Shown here one piece after another: positions 8,903 to 17,029 of a DNA stretch of 64,000 nt (within the stretch, counting starts at the first letter, position 1; every line of letters begins with the position of its first letter). The stretch covers positions 1 to 64,000 of the forward strand of contig NZ_FMAD01000004.1 of NCBI RefSeq assembly GCF_900094595.1. Reading direction: 5' to 3'. Origin of the DNA: Cupriavidus alkaliphilus (GTDB taxonomy: Bacteria > Pseudomonadota > Gammaproteobacteria > Burkholderiales > Burkholderiaceae). The notes below the pieces were generated by a model. The model saw only the letters and a program-made list of their open reading frames with translations. It did no database searches and was not told the origin of the DNA. A program made the translations under genes and the position numbers.

Positions 8903-9912
8903 GGCTGGATCTCGGGCAGTTCGGGCGCGATCAGCGCCAGGCCGGCGCGCAGCAGGTGGTCATAGCGCGCGCGCTCGGCGGCGATGGTTTCGGGCGTCCA
9001 TGCGTAAAAGCCTTCGCCGCGCTTCATGCCGTGGCGGCCGTCGGCGGCGCGCTCGGACAGGCAGCGCGCGGGATGGTCGTCGTTGCAGAAGGTGGGGTAC
9101 ATGGTGGCGCCGGCGGCGGCATGCACGTCGATGCCGGCGTGGTCGCGCTGCAGCACCGGTCCCGCCGCCAGGAAGCGAAAACCGAAGCCGAAGCGCACCG
9201 CCGCATCGACGTCCTCGGGCGAGGCAATGCCGCGGTCGATCAAATTGAAGGCCTCGCGCGACAGCGCATGCTGCAGCCGGTTGGCGAGGAAGCCGGGCAG
9301 GTCCTTGCGCACCTTCACCGGCACCATGCCGCAGCGGCGCATGAACGCGGCCAGCGCGTCGGCATGGCCCTCGGCGCTGGCCTCTCCCATCACCACCTCG
9401 ACCAGCGGCACCAGGTGCGCCGGCATGAAGAAGTGCAGGCCGAGCATGCGTTCACGCGTGTCCAGGCCGGCGCCGATCGCGCTGATCGGGAAGCTGGAGC
9501 TGTTGCTGGCCAGCAGCGTGTGCGGGCGCGCCCGCGCCACCAGCTCGGCAAACAGCGCCTGCTTCAGCGCCAGGTCCTCGGGAATGCATTCGATCACCAG
9601 GTCGACCGATGTCCAGTCCACGGCGTCGAGCGTCGCCACCACCGCGAGGCGTTGCGCGCCCGCGTCGCGGCCGATCATGGCGAGGTTGGCGCGCACGCGC
9701 GCGGGCAGCGCGCCGGCACGCCCGGGATCGGGTTCGACAATGGTGGTGCGGCACAGCGCGCGCGTCAGCACCACGGCGACATCGGCGCCCATGGTGCCGC
9801 CGCCCACCACCACGGCATGGGCGGCGCCTGGCCGGCCCGGCACCGATGGCGTGGGCGCGGGGCTGGCGTCGGGGCTGGAGTCGGGGCTGGAGTCGGGGCT
9901 TGGATTGGGCAT
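8899..9912 (-). CDS. 3-hydroxyacyl-CoA / L-carnitine dehydrogenase-family NAD-dependent oxidoreductase
   Basis: I chose ATG 9912 because AGGAGAAACC precedes it; another ATG at 9927 lacks a ribosome site. The 337-residue protein opens with a low-complexity PDSSPDSSPDASPAP tail, then a Rossmann fold (VVVGGGTMGADVAVVL) and the catalytic His in GLHFFMPAHLVPLVE, and ends in a 3HCDH C-terminal domain. Family members oxidise 3-hydroxyacyl-CoA or L-carnitine. Translational coupling to the BKACE gene argues that its product is a beta-keto acid fed to that enzyme. Confidence 0.82.
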   Translation of the reverse strand: MPNPSPDSSPDSSPDASPAPTPSVPGRPGAAHAVVVGGGTMGADVAVVLTRALCRTTIVEPDPGRAGALPARVRANLAMIGRDAGAQRLAVVATLDAVDWTSVDLVIECIPEDLALKQALFAELVARARPHTLLASNSSSFPISAIGAGLDTRERMLGLHFFMPAHLVPLVEVVMGEASAEGHADALAAFMRRCGMVPVKVRKDLPGFLANRLQHALSREAFNLIDRGIASPEDVDAAVRFGFGFRFLAAGPVLQRDHAGIDVHAAAGATMYPTFCNDDHPARCLSERAADGRHGMKRGEGFYAWTPETIAAERARYDHLLRAGLALIAPELPEIQP

Positions 9913-10047
9913 GGTTTCTCCTGGCATCCCGCCAGTGTAGAGAACCCGCTTTGATTGAAGAAGTCGATTCTCTGGATAAAATGATCACCAAATCAGATCA
10001 ATCGCCTTAACGTTCCGGCCGCCGGATGCTGCCGGAGCGCCGCTCCC

Positions 10048-10992
10048 ATGAACATCAACCTGTCGATGCGCGACATCGAAACCACGCTGGTGCTGGGCCG
10101 CACGCTGAACTTCCGCCAGGCCGCCAGCCAGCTGCACTTGTCGCAATCCGCCCTGTCCACGCAGATCCTGCGCATCGAGGAATCGCTGGGCGTGCGCCTG
10201 TTCGACCGCACCACCCGCACCGTGCGCCTGACCGCCGCGGGCCAGGTCTTCATGCAGCAGGCCGCGCTGCTGCAGGCGGCGTTCCGCGGCGCCATCGACG
10301 CCGTGACCGGCATCGCCAGCGCCGAGCGCGGCCAGGTGGCGGTGGCCGCGCTGCCGTCGCTGGCGGCGCGGGTGCTGCCGCGCGTGCTGATGGCCTACCA
10401 CCAGGCGCGCCCCGAGGTCGCGCTGAAGGTGTTCGACACCTTGTCCGGGCCGGCTTTCGACCTGGTGCGCGCCGGCGATGTGGATTTCGCGCTGACCGCC
10501 GCCAACCCGCAGCAGGCGGACCTGCAATACGAGCCGCTGCTGTCGGACCGCTTCGTGCTGCTGATCCCGTCGGCGCACCCGCTGGCGCGCAGCCCGGGCC
10601 CGCTGCGCTGGGCGGACACCGCCGCCGCGCCGCATGTGTCGATGACCCACCCCAGCAGCGTGCGGCAGTACGCCGAATGGGCCTTCCTGCAGAACCGCAT
10701 CCGCTTCCAGCCGGTATTCGAGGCCGAACGCCTGGCCACCATCGCCGCCATGGTCGAATGCGGCTTCGGCGTGGCCGCGCTGCCCGAGATCGCCGCGGGC
10801 ACGGTGCGCCAGCCCGGCATTGTCGAGCGCTTGCTGACCGCGCCGGTGACCGAGCGCTCGATCGGCCTGGTCACCGCGCGCAACCGCAGCCTGTCGCCGG
10901 CGGCGGCGGAGCTGGCGGCGGCCGTGCGCGCGCGGCTGGCAAGCCCGCCGCCGCCGAATGCGGCGTCGGCGGCCCCGGAGGCCGGCGCATGA
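10048..10992 (+). CDS. LysR-family transcriptional regulator
   Basis: The 314-residue protein has an N-terminal winged helix-turn-helix (RTLNFRQAASQLHLSQSALSTQILRIEESLG, residues about 15-45) and a LysR substrate-binding domain. It is divergent from the dehydrogenase/BKACE operon across 135 bases, the classical LysR arrangement, so it likely controls that operon in response to its substrate. Its stop codon overlaps the antiporter start (ATGA), so it may also be co-transcribed with that gene. Confidence 0.88.
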   Translation: MNINLSMRDIETTLVLGRTLNFRQAASQLHLSQSALSTQILRIEESLGVRLFDRTTRTVRLTAAGQVFMQQAALLQAAFRGAIDAVTGIASAERGQVAVAALPSLAARVLPRVLMAYHQARPEVALKVFDTLSGPAFDLVRAGDVDFALTAANPQQADLQYEPLLSDRFVLLIPSAHPLARSPGPLRWADTAAAPHVSMTHPSSVRQYAEWAFLQNRIRFQPVFEAERLATIAAMVECGFGVAALPEIAAGTVRQPGIVERLLTAPVTERSIGLVTARNRSLSPAAAELAAAVRARLASPPPPNAASAAPEAGA

Positions 10993-13301
10993 GCATCATC
11001 GTCGATATCCTGATCCTGGCCGGCGTGCTGCTGGCCATCGTCGCCGTGGTGCAGGTGGCCGCGGCGCGGCTGGTGCTGCCGGAATCCACGCTGCTGTCGG
11101 CCATCGGCATCGCCATCGGCGCTGGCTATGTGGCGATCGACGCCGCCCACCCCGACTTCGCCCGCCACTTCCTGCATCCGCTGATCGACCCGGCCTTGCC
11201 GCCCGAGGCCTACCTGTGGATCTTCCTGCCGCCGCTGCTGTTCCACGCCGCGCTGACCGCCGACGTGCGCGGCATGCTGCCCGACGCGGCGCCGATCCTG
11301 CTGCTGGCGGTGGTGGCCGTGGTGGTGGCCACCGGTGTCATCGGCGTGGCCACCGCGGCGGCCAGCGGCATGCCGCTCGCGGTGTGCCTGCTGCTGGGCG
11401 CGGTGGTGGCCACCACCGACCCGGCCGCGGTGATCGCGATCTTCCGCGACGTGGGCGCGCCGGCGCGGCTGATCCGGCTGGTAGAGGGCGAAAGCCTGCT
11501 CAACGACGCCGCCGCCATCGCCATCGTCGGCGTGCTGGTGGCGATGCTGACCGGGCATGGCGCGCAGGCGACGCTGGCGGCGGGCCTGCGCGAACTGGCG
11601 TGGGCCTTTGTCGGCGGGGTGCTGTGCGGCGCGCTGGCCGGGCGGCTGGTGTCCGACCTGCTGCCGCGGCTGGCGGGCCTGGCCATGGCGGAAAGCGCGC
11701 TGACCCTGGCGCTGCCCTACCCGCTCTACCTGCTGGCCGAGCAACTGCTGGGCGTGTCGGGCGTGGTCGCCGTGGTGTGCGCCGGCCTGATGGTCAGCGC
11801 GCTCGGTCCGACGCGGCTGGCGCCGCCCAACTGGCGCCACCTGCGCATGATGTGGGAGCAGTTCGCCGGGATCGCCGGCGCCGTGGTGTTCCTGCTGGCG
11901 GCGGTGCGCGTGCCGTCGATGCTGGCGGGCGTGACCGGGCATCACGGCTGGCTGTTGCTGGCGCTGGTGCTCGCGGCGCTGGCGGCCCGCCTGCTGACGC
12001 TGTTCGGGCTGCTGCCGCTGCTGTCGTGGCTGCGGCTGAGCGCGCCCATCGACGGCGCCTTCAAGCTCGCCATCGCCTGGGGCGGGCTGCGCGGCGCGGT
12101 CACCCTGGTGCTGGCGCTGGGCATCGCCGAGAACAGTGACCTGCCCTATGAAACGCGCCATTTCGTCGCCATCCTGGCGACCGGCTTCGTGCTGGTCAGC
12201 CTGCTGCTCAACGGCACCACGCTACGCGCGCTGATTCACCGGCTCGGCCTGGACCAGCTTTCGCCGCAGGAGCGCGCGTTGCAGCTGCAGGCAATCCGCC
12301 TCTCCACCGAGGAAGTCGAGGCAATGATGGCGCGCGTGGCCGACTCGTTCGACCTGCCCCCGGCGATCGCGCGCGAGGCGGCGCAGAAGTACCGGCATGG
12401 CATCGAGCTGGGCTCGGCGGAATTCGACTTCGACACCGCCCTGTCCGAGCGCGACCGCCTCAGTATCGGCCTGGTCACGCTGGCCACGCGCGAGCGCGAG
12501 CTGATTCCCGAGTACGGCGACGGCGTGATCTCGGTGGCCAACCTCGACGCGATGATGCGCAACACCGCGCAGATGATCGACGCGGCGCGCGAGCAAGGGC
12601 GCATCGGCTACAACCGCGCCGCGCGGCATATCCTGGACTATCACCTGGGTTTCAGGGTGGCGCTGTTCCTGCATCGCCGGCTCGGCATCGACCGCCCGCT
12701 GGCGCGCGCGCTGGCCGACCGCTTTGAACTGCTGATCTGCCGCCAGACCGTGCTCGACCGTCTGCGCCGCTACAACCGCTCGATGCTGACGCCGGTGTTC
12801 GGCGCGCGCATGGCGACCGTGCTCGACGGGGTGCTGGAAGACCGCTCGCGCGCCGCCGCCGAAGGCCTGGCCGACATGCGCGGCAAGTTCGGCGCCTATA
12901 CCGTGGCGCTGGAGCGGCGCCTGCTGATGCTGTTCGCGCTGCGCAAGGGCCGGCTGTCGCTGGAAGCGATGCGCGAGGAGGCGGTGATTTCCAAGGAAGC
13001 CTTCAACCAGATCGCCCAGGTGATCCAGCAGGCGTGGAACGCCAGCCTGGTGCGCCCGCCGCTGCGCGGCGTGACGGAACCAGCGGCCGGGCCCGGCGAG
13101 GCGCCAGGCCCGCAGCCGCAAGGCGGCGCAACAGGCGGGGGTTCAGGAAGGGTCTTTGGTGCGGGTACGCGAGACGGCCGCCATGATGCCGATGCCGAGC
13201 ACGATCAGGCAGGCAATGCCGATATAGACCGGCGCCAGCCCGGCCGTCGACAGGCCCCAGGCAATGCCGCCCACCAGGACCAGCAGGCCGATGAGATATA
13301 G
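10989..13301 (+). CDS. CPA1-family Na+/H+ antiporter with long cytoplasmic C-terminus
   Basis: The start ATG overlaps the LysR stop codon. Roughly the first 410 residues are hydrophobic with about 12 helices and the CPA1 signatures TTDPAAVIAIFRDVG and EGESLLNDAAAIAIVG, which hold the ion-binding Asp residues; AWGGLRGAVTLVLALG lies near the end of the membrane part. A long helical cytoplasmic region follows, giving 770 residues. The last 50 or so are Gly/Arg/Asp-rich and lie antisense to the small gene at 13143-13313, so this tail may be a read-through beyond the ancestral stop. Confidence 0.82.
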   Translation: MSIIVDILILAGVLLAIVAVVQVAAARLVLPESTLLSAIGIAIGAGYVAIDAAHPDFARHFLHPLIDPALPPEAYLWIFLPPLLFHAALTADVRGMLPDAAPILLLAVVAVVVATGVIGVATAAASGMPLAVCLLLGAVVATTDPAAVIAIFRDVGAPARLIRLVEGESLLNDAAAIAIVGVLVAMLTGHGAQATLAAGLRELAWAFVGGVLCGALAGRLVSDLLPRLAGLAMAESALTLALPYPLYLLAEQLLGVSGVVAVVCAGLMVSALGPTRLAPPNWRHLRMMWEQFAGIAGAVVFLLAAVRVPSMLAGVTGHHGWLLLALVLAALAARLLTLFGLLPLLSWLRLSAPIDGAFKLAIAWGGLRGAVTLVLALGIAENSDLPYETRHFVAILATGFVLVSLLLNGTTLRALIHRLGLDQLSPQERALQLQAIRLSTEEVEAMMARVADSFDLPPAIAREAAQKYRHGIELGSAEFDFDTALSERDRLSIGLVTLATRERELIPEYGDGVISVANLDAMMRNTAQMIDAAREQGRIGYNRAARHILDYHLGFRVALFLHRRLGIDRPLARALADRFELLICRQTVLDRLRRYNRSMLTPVFGARMATVLDGVLEDRSRAAAEGLADMRGKFGAYTVALERRLLMLFALRKGRLSLEAMREEAVISKEAFNQIAQVIQQAWNASLVRPPLRGVTEPAAGPGEAPGPQPQGGATGGGSGRVFGAGTRDGRHDADAEHDQAGNADIDRRQPGRRQAPGNAAHQDQQADEI

Positions 13302-13313
13302 CGCGAATGACAT
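13143..13313 (-). CDS. Small two-helix inner-membrane protein
   Basis: A strong AAGGAG lies six bases before the ATG at 13313. The 56-residue product has two hydrophobic helices (LYLIGLLVLVGGIAWGL and VYIGIACLIVLGIGIMAA) and a basic, charged tail (SRTRTKDPS). I know no function. Its whole 3' part lies antisense to the end of the antiporter gene, an overlap of 159 bases. Confidence 0.72.
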   Translation of the reverse strand: MSFALYLIGLLVLVGGIAWGLSTAGLAPVYIGIACLIVLGIGIMAAVSRTRTKDPS

Positions 13314-13571
13314 GAGTCGGCTCCTTCGGGGGTGCAACCTGTGTTCAATGTAGGCAGCGTGGGCGGCGCAAGGGATAGGACAAGGGCGGATGCTGGCGTA
13401 GGCGGGTTCTGACCCGCTTGTGACTTGTCAGGTCCTTTGCGGCCCTGCCTGTGATGCCACAGCGCCCTCGGTTCTGTATCTGTCCGCGGCGCCACCCGGC
13501 CCGTATACTCAGGGACCGGCGCGCCCGCGCCGCACCGATCCCGAACCTCAAACAAGCAACGGAGCAGCAGC

Positions 13572-14450
13572 ATGCGTGTCGCATTCCTCGGACTGGGCGT
13601 CATGGGTTTCCATATGGCCGGCCACCTGGCCGCCAAGGGCCACGAGGTCACGGTCTATAACCGCACCGCGGCCAAGGCGCAGGCCTGGGTCGAGCGCTTC
13701 GGCGGCAAGGCCGCCGCCACCCCCGCGCAGGCGGTGGGCGATGCGCAGGTGGTCTGCTCCTGCGTCGGCAACGACGACGACCTGCGCGCGGTGCTGACCG
13801 GGCGCGACGGCGCCTTCTTCGGCGCGCCCAGCGGTTGCATCTTCGTCGACCACACCACCGCCAGCGCCAACGTCGCGCGCGAACTCTACGCCGCGGCCGG
13901 CGAGCGCGGCCTGCACTTTGTCGACGGCCCGGTCTCGGGTGGCGAAGTGGGCGCGGAAAAAGGCATCCTGACCATCATGTGCGGCGGCGACGCCGACGCC
14001 TTTGCGCGCGCCGAGCCGGTCATCGCCGCCTACGCGTGCGCCGTCACCCGCATCGGCGAATCCGGAGCCGGGCAGCTGGCCAAGATGGTCAACCAGATCA
14101 GCATCGCGGGCCTGATCCAGGGCCTGTCCGAGGCCATCGCCTTCGGCGAGCGCGCGGGCCTGGACATGCGCCTGGTGCTGGACGTCATCAGCAAGGGCGC
14201 GGCCGGTTCCTGGCAGCTGGAAAACCGCGGCCCCACCATGATCGACAACAAGTTCGACTTCGGCTTCGCGGTGGACTGGATGCGCAAGGACCTTGGCCTG
14301 TGCCTGGACGAAGCCCGCCGCAACGGCGCCGGCCTGCCGGTCACGGCGCTGGTGGACCAGTTCTACGCCGACCTGCAGCAGATGGGCTGTGGCCGCGCCG
14401 ACACCTCGTCGCTGATCAAGCGGCTGCGCCAGCATAGCGGCAAGGGCTGA
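13572..14450 (+). CDS. 3-hydroxyisobutyrate dehydrogenase-family (beta-hydroxyacid) oxidoreductase
   Basis: The 292-residue protein has the dinucleotide fold FLGLGVMGFHMAGHL, the substrate-binding DGPVSGGEVGAEKG motif and catalytic Lys in GQLAKMVNQ, all diagnostic of beta-hydroxyacid dehydrogenases such as 3-hydroxyisobutyrate and tartronate semialdehyde reductases. NRT after the second strand suggests NADP(H) preference. It stands alone with its own ribosome site (CGGAGCAGCAG), so the substrate cannot be deduced from neighbours. Confidence 0.86.
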   Translation: MRVAFLGLGVMGFHMAGHLAAKGHEVTVYNRTAAKAQAWVERFGGKAAATPAQAVGDAQVVCSCVGNDDDLRAVLTGRDGAFFGAPSGCIFVDHTTASANVARELYAAAGERGLHFVDGPVSGGEVGAEKGILTIMCGGDADAFARAEPVIAAYACAVTRIGESGAGQLAKMVNQISIAGLIQGLSEAIAFGERAGLDMRLVLDVISKGAAGSWQLENRGPTMIDNKFDFGFAVDWMRKDLGLCLDEARRNGAGLPVTALVDQFYADLQQMGCGRADTSSLIKRLRQHSGKG

Positions 14451-14620
14451 GGCGACGGGCGCGCCACCCGCGCCGTCGTCCGATTCCTACAGGGCAATCG
14501 GCGCTTCACGGAAGGGCCGCGCCGCGTCACACGCCTAAAGTGGACGCATGAGGGCACGGCCGCTGCGATGTCTTCCCCAGACGTCGTGCGGCGGGCCCGG
14601 CCACGAGGCAGGAGACCATC

Positions 14621-14797
14621 ATGTGGAAACTCGCAGGCGCGCTTCTGGTAGGCGCAAGCATGGCGCTCGCCGGCTGTACGGCGGCGGGCGCGGTGGCCGG
14701 CGGTGTCGCCGGGCATGAACTGACCGACGGCAGTGCCGCCGGCACCATCGGCGGCGCCGTGGTGGGTGGTGTGATCGGCCACGAGCTCAGCGACTGA
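14621..14797 (+). CDS. Small glycine-rich outer-membrane lipoprotein (OsmB-like glycine zipper)
   Basis: The 58-residue product starts MWKLAGALLVGASMALAGC, a lipoprotein signal with lipobox LAGC, followed by two Gly-rich segments (AGAVAGGVAGHELTDG and GTIGGAVVGGVIGHELSD) that form an internal repeat. Such glycine-zipper lipoproteins sit in the cell envelope and are often stress-induced. GGAG lies in the region before the ATG. A terminator hairpin follows 24 bases after the stop. Confidence 0.8.
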   Translation: MWKLAGALLVGASMALAGCTAAGAVAGGVAGHELTDGSAAGTIGGAVVGGVIGHELSD

Positions 14798-14821
14798 CGG
14801 GCCGGTCGGTCCGACCGAAAA

Positions 14822-14852
14822 CCAGGCCGCTGCGCGCGGCCTGGCTTGTTTT
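14822..14852. terminator. Intrinsic terminator between the lipoprotein and glycosyltransferase genes
   Basis: CCAGGCCGC and GCGGCCTGG form a perfect nine-base stem around TGCGC, followed on the plus strand by CTTGTTTT. It sits between two convergent genes; on the minus strand the T tract is weaker. Confidence 0.8.
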
Positions 14853-14860
14853 CGCCGTGG

Positions 14861-15679
14861 CTACGCCGGGTGGCTTGCGCGCCGGCGCAAGCGCCGCCAC
14901 AGCAGCATCGGCAGCCGCACCACCAAGCCGGCCAGCAGCCGCAGGTGCATGCCGGTCAGCAGCAGGTTGTCGCGCAGGTAGCGGAAGTGGGAGACGCCGC
15001 CCTCGCGCCGGTCGAAGTAGCGCACCGGGGCGTCGAGGTTGATGGGACGCACGCCGCGCCAGCACAGCCGCACCGCCACCTCGGGATCGAAATCGAAGCG
15101 CCGCATCCAGCGGCTGTCCTGCATCACCGCACGCAGCGGCGCGATCGGGTAGACGCGAAAGCCGAACAGCGAATCGCCGATGCCGGCCCACAGCGTCTCC
15201 ACATCCACCCAGAAATTGGACATGCGCCGCCAGTAGACCCGCTCGCGCGGGGCGCTGGCGTCGAAGCGCGGACGGCCCAGCACCAACGCGCCGGGGTCGC
15301 GCTGCGACACCGCCATGAATTCGGGGATCAGGTGGGCCGGATGCTGGCCGTCGGAATCCATCACCAGCACATGCGTGTAGCCTGCCGCCGCGGCCCGTTC
15401 GATGCCGTGCAGCACCGCGGCGCCCTTGCCCTGGTTGCTCGGCAGCACCAGCACCTGCAGCCCGGGGTCGGTAGCGGCCTGCGCCTGCAGCCATTGCGTG
15501 CTGCCGTCGGTGCTGCCGTCGACCACCACCCACACCGGAGTCCAGGCCGCGCGCGCGCCGCACAGCACCTCCTGCAGGCGCACGCCGGGGTTATAGCTGG
15601 GGATCAGCACCAGGTGGGTCGCCGAAGGCGGCGCGCCGCCTTCCACCAGCGCCGGCGCGGGCGTGGCTTGCTGCGGCAT
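14861..15679 (-). CDS. Family 2 glycosyltransferase of the aryl-polyene-like cluster
   Basis: Start at 15679 (MPQQATP), with AGGACAGGAACACGAC upstream; the open frame extends further but reads antisense-like sequence. The 272-residue protein has the GT2 nucleotide-sugar fold (LVLIPSYNPG, VVDGSTDGS, VMDSDGQHP with the metal-binding DSD, and a later DFDPEVAVRL). It resembles dolichyl-phosphate-mannose-synthase-like enzymes carried in aryl polyene clusters, where sugar or lipid attachment of the polyene is suspected. It lies 40 bases after the ACP gene and is probably co-transcribed with it. Confidence 0.85.
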   Translation of the reverse strand: MPQQATPAPALVEGGAPPSATHLVLIPSYNPGVRLQEVLCGARAAWTPVWVVVDGSTDGSTQWLQAQAATDPGLQVLVLPSNQGKGAAVLHGIERAAAAGYTHVLVMDSDGQHPAHLIPEFMAVSQRDPGALVLGRPRFDASAPRERVYWRRMSNFWVDVETLWAGIGDSLFGFRVYPIAPLRAVMQDSRWMRRFDFDPEVAVRLCWRGVRPINLDAPVRYFDRREGGVSHFRYLRDNLLLTGMHLRLLAGLVVRLPMLLWRRLRRRASHPA

Positions 15680-15719
15680 GTCGTGTTCCTGTCCTGGCTG
15701 AGGGGAAACGGTGGCCGGG

Positions 15720-15980
15720 CTAGCGCGTGCGGTGTTGCGCCAGGTAGGCGGCCAGGCTGCCCAGTGAAGTGAAGATGGTCTTGTTGTCGGGATTGTCCGA
15801 GCGCAGCTCGACGCCGTACTTGCGCGATACCAGCAGGGCGATCTCGAGGATGTCGATCGAATCCAGCCCGAAGCCTTCTCCATAGAGCGGGGTCGCGGCG
15901 GTGATGTCCTCCAGCCGCAGTTCGGCGATGTCGAGTTCGTCGAGGATCAGGCGGGCAAGTTCGGTTTCGAGTTCGGTCAT
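15720..15980 (-). CDS. Acyl carrier protein of the aryl-polyene-like cluster
   Basis: The 86-residue four-helix protein carries the phosphopantetheine attachment Ser in GFGLDSIDILEIALLV. It starts MTELETELARLILDEL; no strong ribosome site is visible before this ATG. It should hold the growing polyene chain as a thioester in the cytoplasm. Known aryl polyene clusters usually have two ACPs (ApeE, ApeF); only this one is seen here. Confidence 0.87.
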   Translation of the reverse strand: MTELETELARLILDELDIAELRLEDITAATPLYGEGFGLDSIDILEIALLVSRKYGVELRSDNPDNKTIFTSLGSLAAYLAQHRTR

Positions 15981-16245
15981 GTTGCTAGATGGCTGGAACG
16001 CCGCTGCGCCGCCCGTGCCGGGCAAGTCGATCCCGGTGCGGGCGTCGGGCACCCGAATGCTATCAAACGGGGCAATCCCGGGCCACTCGAGAGAAGTTTA
16101 GTAACAACATCAACAACCTATTGGGGAATCATGATCGCGTCCGGAGGGTCTTTTGGGGTATAAAGCGTTCGCTTCGCATGCCGCTAGGCGCCTTTCGGGC
16201 CCACCGCGCGCCAAGCGCCTTACGCAACACATCCAGCTCCCACCG
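15981..16245. other. Divergent promoter region of the two arms of the polyene-like cluster
   Basis: This 265-base gap separates the ACP/glycosyltransferase arm from the biosynthetic arm. It contains a comparatively AT-rich run around 16095-16165 (AACAACATCAACAACC, TTTTGGGGTATAAAG) that probably holds promoters for one or both arms. I find no convincing operator. Confidence 0.4.
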
Positions 16246-16980
16246 ATGCCTTCGAGCCAGTCCGTCGACCGCCTTTCCCCGCCCGCCGCCGCGCCCCTGT
16301 CCGCGGCAGACGCCGCCGCCCCATGGTGGCGGCGCCATGCCTGGATCGGCGCGGTGGCGGCCTTCGTGGTCTACGAGTCGGCGCTGCATCGCGCGGCCCA
16401 CCAGCCCGGCGCCGAGGTGGCCGCGCTGTGGCTCGGCGCGGCGCCGTTCCTGCTGATCGGCTTCGTCGCCTGCCGCCGGCTGGCCGGCGCGGTCCCGGCC
16501 CTGCTGGCGCTGCTCGCCGCGTGCGCGGCGCTGTGGCTGTGGCGCGCGCCGCTGTCCGGCCATTTCGGCTGGACCTACTACCTGCAGCATGCCGGCGCCA
16601 ATGCCGCACTGGGCGCGATGTTCGCGCTCAGCCTGCGCCGCGGCCGCACCCCGCTGTGCACGCAGATCGCCACTGCCATCCACGGCCCGCTGTCCGCCGC
16701 GCATGCGCGCTACACGGTGCGCGTGACCCAGGCCTGGACGCTGTTCTTCGCGGCGATGGTGGGGGTGTCGACGCTGCTGTTCGTGCTTGCGCCGGTGGCG
16801 GCCTGGTCCAGCTTCGCCAACCTGGCCACGCCGCTGCTGATCGCGCTGATGTTCGCGGGCGAGGCCGTGTACCGCCGCATCGCGTTTCCGGGCATGCGCC
16901 ACCGCGGCCTGCTCGACGCGGTGCACGGCTACCGCGCGCTGATGACGGTCCGCGCGGCCCGGCCCGGGCTGCCGCGCTGA
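16246..16980 (+). CDS. Multi-span inner-membrane protein (COG4648-like) of the polyene-like cluster
   Basis: I chose ATG 16246 (MPSSQSVDR), as the frame upstream is not conserved-looking. The 244-residue product has about six hydrophobic helices (for example WIGAVAAFVVYESAL, FLLIGFVACRRLAG, LLALLAACAALWLW, VTQAWTLFFAAMVGVSTLLF). COG4648-type membrane proteins of unknown function are regular members of aryl polyene clusters at this position, next to the AMP-ligase gene. It precedes that gene by 49 bases. Confidence 0.7.
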   Translation: MPSSQSVDRLSPPAAAPLSAADAAAPWWRRHAWIGAVAAFVVYESALHRAAHQPGAEVAALWLGAAPFLLIGFVACRRLAGAVPALLALLAACAALWLWRAPLSGHFGWTYYLQHAGANAALGAMFALSLRRGRTPLCTQIATAIHGPLSAAHARYTVRVTQAWTLFFAAMVGVSTLLFVLAPVAAWSSFANLATPLLIALMFAGEAVYRRIAFPGMRHRGLLDAVHGYRALMTVRAARPGLPR

Positions 16981-17029
16981 CGCGCCGCCATCCGGCCCCT
17001 GCCCCGCGCAACAGGCACAGGCTCCGTCC

